This document shows, piece by piece, positions 60,590-64,000 of a stretch of DNA of 64,000 nucleotides. Both the position numbers and the translations under genes were made by a program. The notes beneath the pieces were generated by a model that saw nothing but the letters and a program-made list of their open reading frames with translations, was not told the DNA's origin and ran no database searches. The stretch covers positions 62,001-126,000 of the forward strand of contig JAPKBN010000001.1 of assembly GCA_026421215.1 (NCBI GenBank), written 5' to 3'. The DNA is from Dehalococcoidia bacterium (GTDB lineage: Bacteria > Chloroflexota > Dehalococcoidia > Lucifugimonadales > Lucifugimonadaceae). Position 1 is the first letter of the stretch; each line of letters opens with the position of its first letter.

Positions 60590-60988
60590 CTAAGGCCGCT
60601 GGATAAGCTCGATCCGGATCGGGCCAGGAACTGAGATAAAAGCGATCTTCAATCCGCCCCCAGCGTCAATCGGGCCTTCCTTGAGCTCGGCGCCAAGGCC
60701 GGTAAGCCGCTCAAGCTCGGAGTCCATGTCGTCGACATCGAACCCAAAGTGCTCTAGGCCGAAGCGAGGCTCGGCACTAGCCGCGTCCAGCTTTTCGCCA
60801 AGCTTGTCACGCTGGCCGGAAATGTTGATGTTGAACCCGTTGCCGTCGTAACAGCGCAGGAATCGGTCGCCCCCGGCCTCCCGCAAGTCGTCCGCGCGAA
60901 TCTCGATGCCGAACGCCTTAACAAACCAGTCGGCGGTCTTCCCCGGGTCTTCAGACTTCAGATGAACGTGATTAACGATGTGTCCCAT
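60590..60988 (-). CDS. VOC-family (glyoxalase-fold) protein, copy 2
   Basis: A 132-residue paralogue with VNHVHLKSEDPGKTADWF (His7, His9), FGLEHFGFDVDDM and the C-terminal IRIELIQRP Glu. The duplication is old. It is the last gene of a transcript ended by the strong hairpin at 60537-60572. A function in processing a keto or diol intermediate of the neighbouring catabolic genes is plausible but not proven. Confidence 0.85.
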   Translation of the reverse strand: MGHIVNHVHLKSEDPGKTADWFVKAFGIEIRADDLREAGGDRFLRCYDGNGFNINISGQRDKLGEKLDAASAEPRFGLEHFGFDVDDMDSELERLTGLGAELKEGPIDAGGGLKIAFISVPGPIRIELIQRP

Positions 60989-61192
60989 GAAATTCCTCTG
61001 GCAGTCTTAGCTGCCACCTGTTTCAAGTGTTATCAGTAGCCGCACGAGATTATGCCCCGCACATAAGCCGGTCAAGGAGATGTTCATCTGCATTGTTTGA
61101 TACCAACTTGCTCGGTCGGAAGCGTATTGACGTTGATGATCGATCGCAGGACGTACAGGCATATCAAATTCGCGCTCTTGACATTATTCAAA

Positions 61193-61212
61193 CAAAACCC
61201 GCACGCGGGCTA
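61193..61212 (-). terminator. short hairpin at the PIG-L gene 3' end
   Basis: CCCGC/GCGGG with a tight loop, followed on minus by TTTTG. It overlaps the stop of the PIG-L deacetylase gene. Short stem, so only a weak terminator candidate. Confidence 0.35.
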
Positions 61213-61944
61213 GATACCGATCACCTCAAACATGACACCATAGTCCACGCCGAGTCGCTCTCCGGCCGCCGCTGCGCCCCATGTGAGGAACTCCTCAGGG
61301 TCGAAATCGAACGACAAGCCCTCGATGTACCTCTTGTGCTCCTTCAACGAAGCGATACCGCGCGGAAGCGAGTCCGTTACATCCACCCCGTGCGTCGGGC
61401 TCCCGGATCCACCGGTCAGTACCGAACGAATACCATCCCAGGGTTCGTAACCTTCTGCCAGTAGCTCAGGAAATATCCATCGATTTCCAGCATCTCGCGC
61501 CGCGTCGAGCACTCCTAGCCCCGCCCAGCGATGGTCCGCCATATTCAACTTCCCACTCGGGAATAACAGTCGGTGATTTCCGCTGATCACGATGTCCGGC
61601 TTATACTTCCGAAACGCCCGAGTGATGTCACGACGAAGGTCCATGCCGTACTCAATGACGCCGTCGGTGTAGTCCAAAAAGTCGACCACCGTCACGCCGA
61701 CTTGCGCAGCCCCAGCCACCTCCTCCGCCTCGCGTAGAGGCCCTGCATCACGTGGGTGCATGCCATCGATTCCCGCCTCCCCGCGTGTGAGAAGCAAATA
61801 CGTGATCTCTTTACCCTGGTCTGTCCAGCGCGCGATCGCCGACGCGGCGCCATACTCGAGGTCATCCGGGTGAGCGGCCACGGCAACGGCGCGATCCCAG
61901 TCCTCATCCAACGTAAGTAGCTTCTGCGGATTATTCGTGCTCAT
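61210..61944 (-). CDS. PIG-L/LmbE-family deacetylase
   Basis: A 244-residue zinc deacetylase. The zinc motif is AAHPDDLEYGA (23-33, with HPDD), and the third ligand His lies in MADHRWAGLGVLDAA. Such enzymes remove N-acetyl groups from GlcNAc-inositol, GlcNAc-malate (bacillithiol) or chitin oligomers. With no mshC or bshC nearby, a role in removing acetyl groups from sugars taken up by the catabolic island is more likely. It is read after the IMPase-like gene with an 86-base gap. Confidence 0.85.
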   Translation of the reverse strand: MSTNNPQKLLTLDEDWDRAVAVAAHPDDLEYGAASAIARWTDQGKEITYLLLTRGEAGIDGMHPRDAGPLREAEEVAGAAQVGVTVVDFLDYTDGVIEYGMDLRRDITRAFRKYKPDIVISGNHRLLFPSGKLNMADHRWAGLGVLDAARDAGNRWIFPELLAEGYEPWDGIRSVLTGGSGSPTHGVDVTDSLPRGIASLKEHKRYIEGLSFDFDPEEFLTWGAAAAGERLGVDYGVMFEVIGI

Positions 61945-62030
61945 GTCTTATCTCCTTCAGATAGCAGAGTTATCAGTTGGGTTATTCCTCAAAATTCCGG
62001 AGGATGAGGCGCCACGAGACTGCCGGGAAG

Positions 62031-62846
62031 TCACCGCATTAACTCCAGTAACCCTTCATGTGCAGCGGGCCATGCTGTGATCATTACGGGCCAAGCGTCT
62101 TTCGTGCTCCAGTCCAACGCATCTCCAGAGCCATCAGTGACCTTCAACCCAAGCTCCTGAGCAATCGCCAATCCAGCGGCGAGGTGCACCGTCCCGACGT
62201 CATACGCAACAACTGCGGCGAGCCGTCCGAGACATAGCTGGCTAAGCGGGTACGCCATCGATGCAAAGGTCGTCGTGTGTTCGACTCCACGTACCCAGCC
62301 CAGACTGCCATCGCGCATCTTCTGTGCCGCAAGTTCAGAGCCGTTGATTTCAAGGTCAACAAGCTGTTCAGATAATTTTCCGAAAGGCGGTTCAGGAGAC
62401 CATGGCTTGCCATTTCGGGACACACCTCGACCAGATACGGAGGTCAGCGTCTCCCGCATCGTGGGCACAGTGATGGCGCCCAGCAGAGGATCGGATCTAT
62501 CCATCAACGCCACATTCACACCCCAGTGGCCCAACCCGGCGGCGTACGGTGCAGTGCCACACAGTGGATCGACCACCCACCGTAGTTCCGAGTTTTCGGA
62601 GCCCGCCGTACTCTCTTCAGACTCTATTCGGCCCGTGACATCGTATGTCCCGAGCGCCTCCGCAATCGCCTCATCTGCTGCAATATCGGCGTTTGTTACG
62701 ATGCCCCCGTCCGATTTAAAGCAACGCTCAAGAGTGGTGTCACCGGCATCACGAAAACGCGCCAACAGGACCTCGGCCGCCGCGCCACATGCCGTGATCG
62801 CCGCCAGTAAGGCGTCCCTGCGATTGAACTCCGTCAACGCGGTCAA
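62031..62846 (-). CDS. inositol-monophosphatase-fold protein, altered metal site
   Basis: A 271-residue protein of the Li+-sensitive phosphatase superfamily. It has GGIVTNADIAADEAI, IESEES (metal Glu) and YDVGTVHLAAGLAI (the late Asp ligand). The central DP[IL]DGT box reads VVDPLCGTAPY (91-101): the second metal Asp is Cys96 (codon TGT). This may weaken two-metal phosphatase activity. Alternatively it acts as a sugar-binding or cysteine-assisted variant. Its ATG overlaps the stop of the following gene (ATGA), so it is co-translated with the secernin-like peptidase. Confidence 0.78.
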   Translation of the reverse strand: MTALTEFNRRDALLAAITACGAAAEVLLARFRDAGDTTLERCFKSDGGIVTNADIAADEAIAEALGTYDVTGRIESEESTAGSENSELRWVVDPLCGTAPYAAGLGHWGVNVALMDRSDPLLGAITVPTMRETLTSVSGRGVSRNGKPWSPEPPFGKLSEQLVDLEINGSELAAQKMRDGSLGWVRGVEHTTTFASMAYPLSQLCLGRLAAVVAYDVGTVHLAAGLAIAQELGLKVTDGSGDALDWSTKDAWPVMITAWPAAHEGLLELMR

Positions 62847-64000
62847 ACAGCCGTGGAACTGAGCATTTCACGTCCCACTCGGAGCATGTTGTCGGTGTTA
62901 TCCGCCATGTACCTGGTAAGCATCTCGTTTGCGCCGTCCCTGTCGCCGGCGTCGATCATCTCTCGCCCCTGTGCTGCCATTGCGTAAGCCGATCCGAACA
63001 TGCCCTTTTGAAGATCCCACCAACCCTCGTGAATCTCCTTCATTCGGTCTGGCCCAGCGGCAAAACCAACCTGCCCAAGTGCGTGAAACATCCACCATGG
63101 GCTCTCTTCTGAGTGGGTGCTCCCACCGATCGACAACGCATCAGGTAACTCTCCCTCTATGAACACCGGGAAGAACAGCGCCATGCACGGCGAATACATT
63201 GCACACCAGTAGACCGGGAGACGTGACTCGTCAGCACACAGATCCGCTACGAGGCTTGCGGCCGTCACACCGCCCTCGTGCTGCGGGTGCGTGCAGATCC
63301 CACGGAGGTCGCCGGGAATCGACTCGAATTGAGCCGGGTCTGATTCCGGGGCACCGTGATCAGACAACGTGAGCATCAGTTTGCCGAAATCTATCCCGCC
63401 ATCATGATGCCCAAGGATTGAGGATGAACGGGACTGTCTACGCGCTCCGGACTTTGCGTTATCGACCGCGGAGTACGCAGCCGACCATGAGAAATCTGCC
63501 CTGCTACCCGGGTCAAACAAACGGTGGTGTATCGCCGTAGTCTGTGCGCCTTTCGATATTCTTGCATCGCCATTCATTCGGCTGACGTTGCTGATGCTGT
63601 GTACGCCGGACACCTGCCAGACTGCCCAATCATGGCCAATAGCTTCGACGACATATGCCTCGCCGGGGTCAACCACCATGTAGATGTTGTCGTAGGTCCG
63701 CACCCCGGCGTTATTTGAAAATTTTCCCTGGCCATGCTTTTCCACGAGGCCCGTGATCACGTTCACGGCCTCTTGCGCAGTTGATCCACGCTCCAGCGCT
63801 AGCCGCACTATCTCCATACCGACCAACTTCGGCTCATCCGTCTCCGGGAGAAGAGTGGGAAGCGCCTCGTTACCGATCACCACCTGATGTTCGTTGAACC
63901 CGTGTTCATACCCCCAGCACCAGTCCGGACGGGAGCCGATATGCCGATATGCCGCAGCCGGACCATCGATCTCCACAAACTGCGTTCCAGATACAACGGA
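62843..64000 (-). CDS. secernin-like C69-family peptidase, 5'-truncated by the window
   Basis: The frame is open to base 64000, so the N-terminus, including the expected nucleophile Cys, lies outside. Visible residues WGYEHGFNEHQVVIGNEALPT match the secernin motif around NE-x-G-V-x-I-GNEA. Then GSTAQEAVNVITGLVEKHGQG and YMVVDPGEAYVVEAIG follow in the family order. Secernins/C69 are N-terminal-nucleophile hydrolases acting on dipeptides or acyl bonds. It is the first visible gene of the unit that also contains the IMPase-like gene. Confidence 0.82.
   Translation of the reverse strand, partial: SVVSGTQFVEIDGPAAAYRHIGSRPDWCWGYEHGFNEHQVVIGNEALPTLLPETDEPKLVGMEIVRLALERGSTAQEAVNVITGLVEKHGQGKFSNNAGVRTYDNIYMVVDPGEAYVVEAIGHDWAVWQVSGVHSISNVSRMNGDARISKGAQTTAIHHRLFDPGSRADFSWSAAYSAVDNAKSGARRQSRSSSILGHHDGGIDFGKLMLTLSDHGAPESDPAQFESIPGDLRGICTHPQHEGGVTAASLVADLCADESRLPVYWCAMYSPCMALFFPVFIEGELPDALSIGGSTHSEESPWWMFHALGQVGFAAGPDRMKEIHEGWWDLQKGMFGSAYAMAAQGREMIDAGDRDGANEMLTRYMADNTDNMLRVGREMLSSTAV

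Noticed and set aside
1-64000. CRISPR array, phage, IS element, tRNA or rRNA genes
   Set aside because: No regularly spaced repeats, transposase or integrase motifs, tRNA T-loop consensus in a foldable context or rRNA stretches were found.

Overview
The window (about 57% GC by eye, dense coding, frequent GTG/TTG starts, short or overlapping gene junctions) looks like a piece of an uncultured bacterial chromosome. The mix of genes (riboflavin operon with dcd, an AGPS-like flavoprotein, enolase-superfamily and FAD enzymes, paired Cys-type sulfatases with their own formylglycine-generating enzyme, a long-form BtuD, TldD/TldE) is most like a heterotrophic Chloroflexota of the SAR202/Dehalococcoidia type. 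That placement is inference; no rRNA or ribosomal protein is present to confirm it. No phage, IS element, CRISPR array, rRNA or tRNA was seen.

Layout. 0-5 kb (minus): the 5' end of dinB, then a flavin operon read dcd-ribD-ribE-ribBA-ribH-lipoprotein. 5-12.4 kb: a SIMPL lipoprotein with a clear terminator, lepB, a DUF1800-DUF1501-NHL operon, a degenerate nucleotidyltransferase/HEPN pair and two small genes. 12.4-20.2 kb: two DUF1330 paralogues, an AGPS-like FAD enzyme, a PAP2 protein, a TcuA-like flavoprotein, an agmatinase-family enzyme and an SDR, separated by four copies of a dispersed terminal-inverted-repeat element and other palindromes. 20.2-29.5 kb: a two-subunit GMC dehydrogenase, an FGE with two Cys-type sulfatases, a SulP transporter and a methyltransferase.

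29.7-34.7 kb is the best-defined system: a sigma70-like promoter and a cobalamin riboswitch drive btuC-btuF-btuD-cobO and a second CobO-like gene whose P-loop is destroyed. BtuD carries an extra Rossmann-like C-terminal domain. Together these make a corrinoid import and adenosylation unit with an apparent pseudo-enzyme partner.

34.7-54 kb: an NHL protein, an enoyl-CoA hydratase, the TldD/TldE protease pair, a HEAT-repeat protein, a ROK kinase, a uronate-dehydrogenase-like SDR, an Nmad-like protein, a cytidylate-kinase-like protein, a three-gene cassette of unknown function (46.3-47.2 kb), RraA-like, RNase D, cyclase, M20 peptidase, quinone reductase and Ogt genes. 54-64 kb: a mostly minus-strand catabolic island (FAD oxidase, APH-like kinase, HpaI-like aldolase, fuconolactonase-like amidohydrolase, enolase-superfamily enzyme, two VOC proteins, PIG-L deacetylase, altered IMPase and a secernin-like peptidase cut by the window end), suggesting degradation of sugar acids or modified carbohydrates.

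Recurring theme: several genes keep the family fold but have lost a key residue (RibBA His to Gln, IMPase Asp to Cys, the second CobO P-loop, the nucleotidyltransferase active site). All calls are from reading translations; no database search was run.
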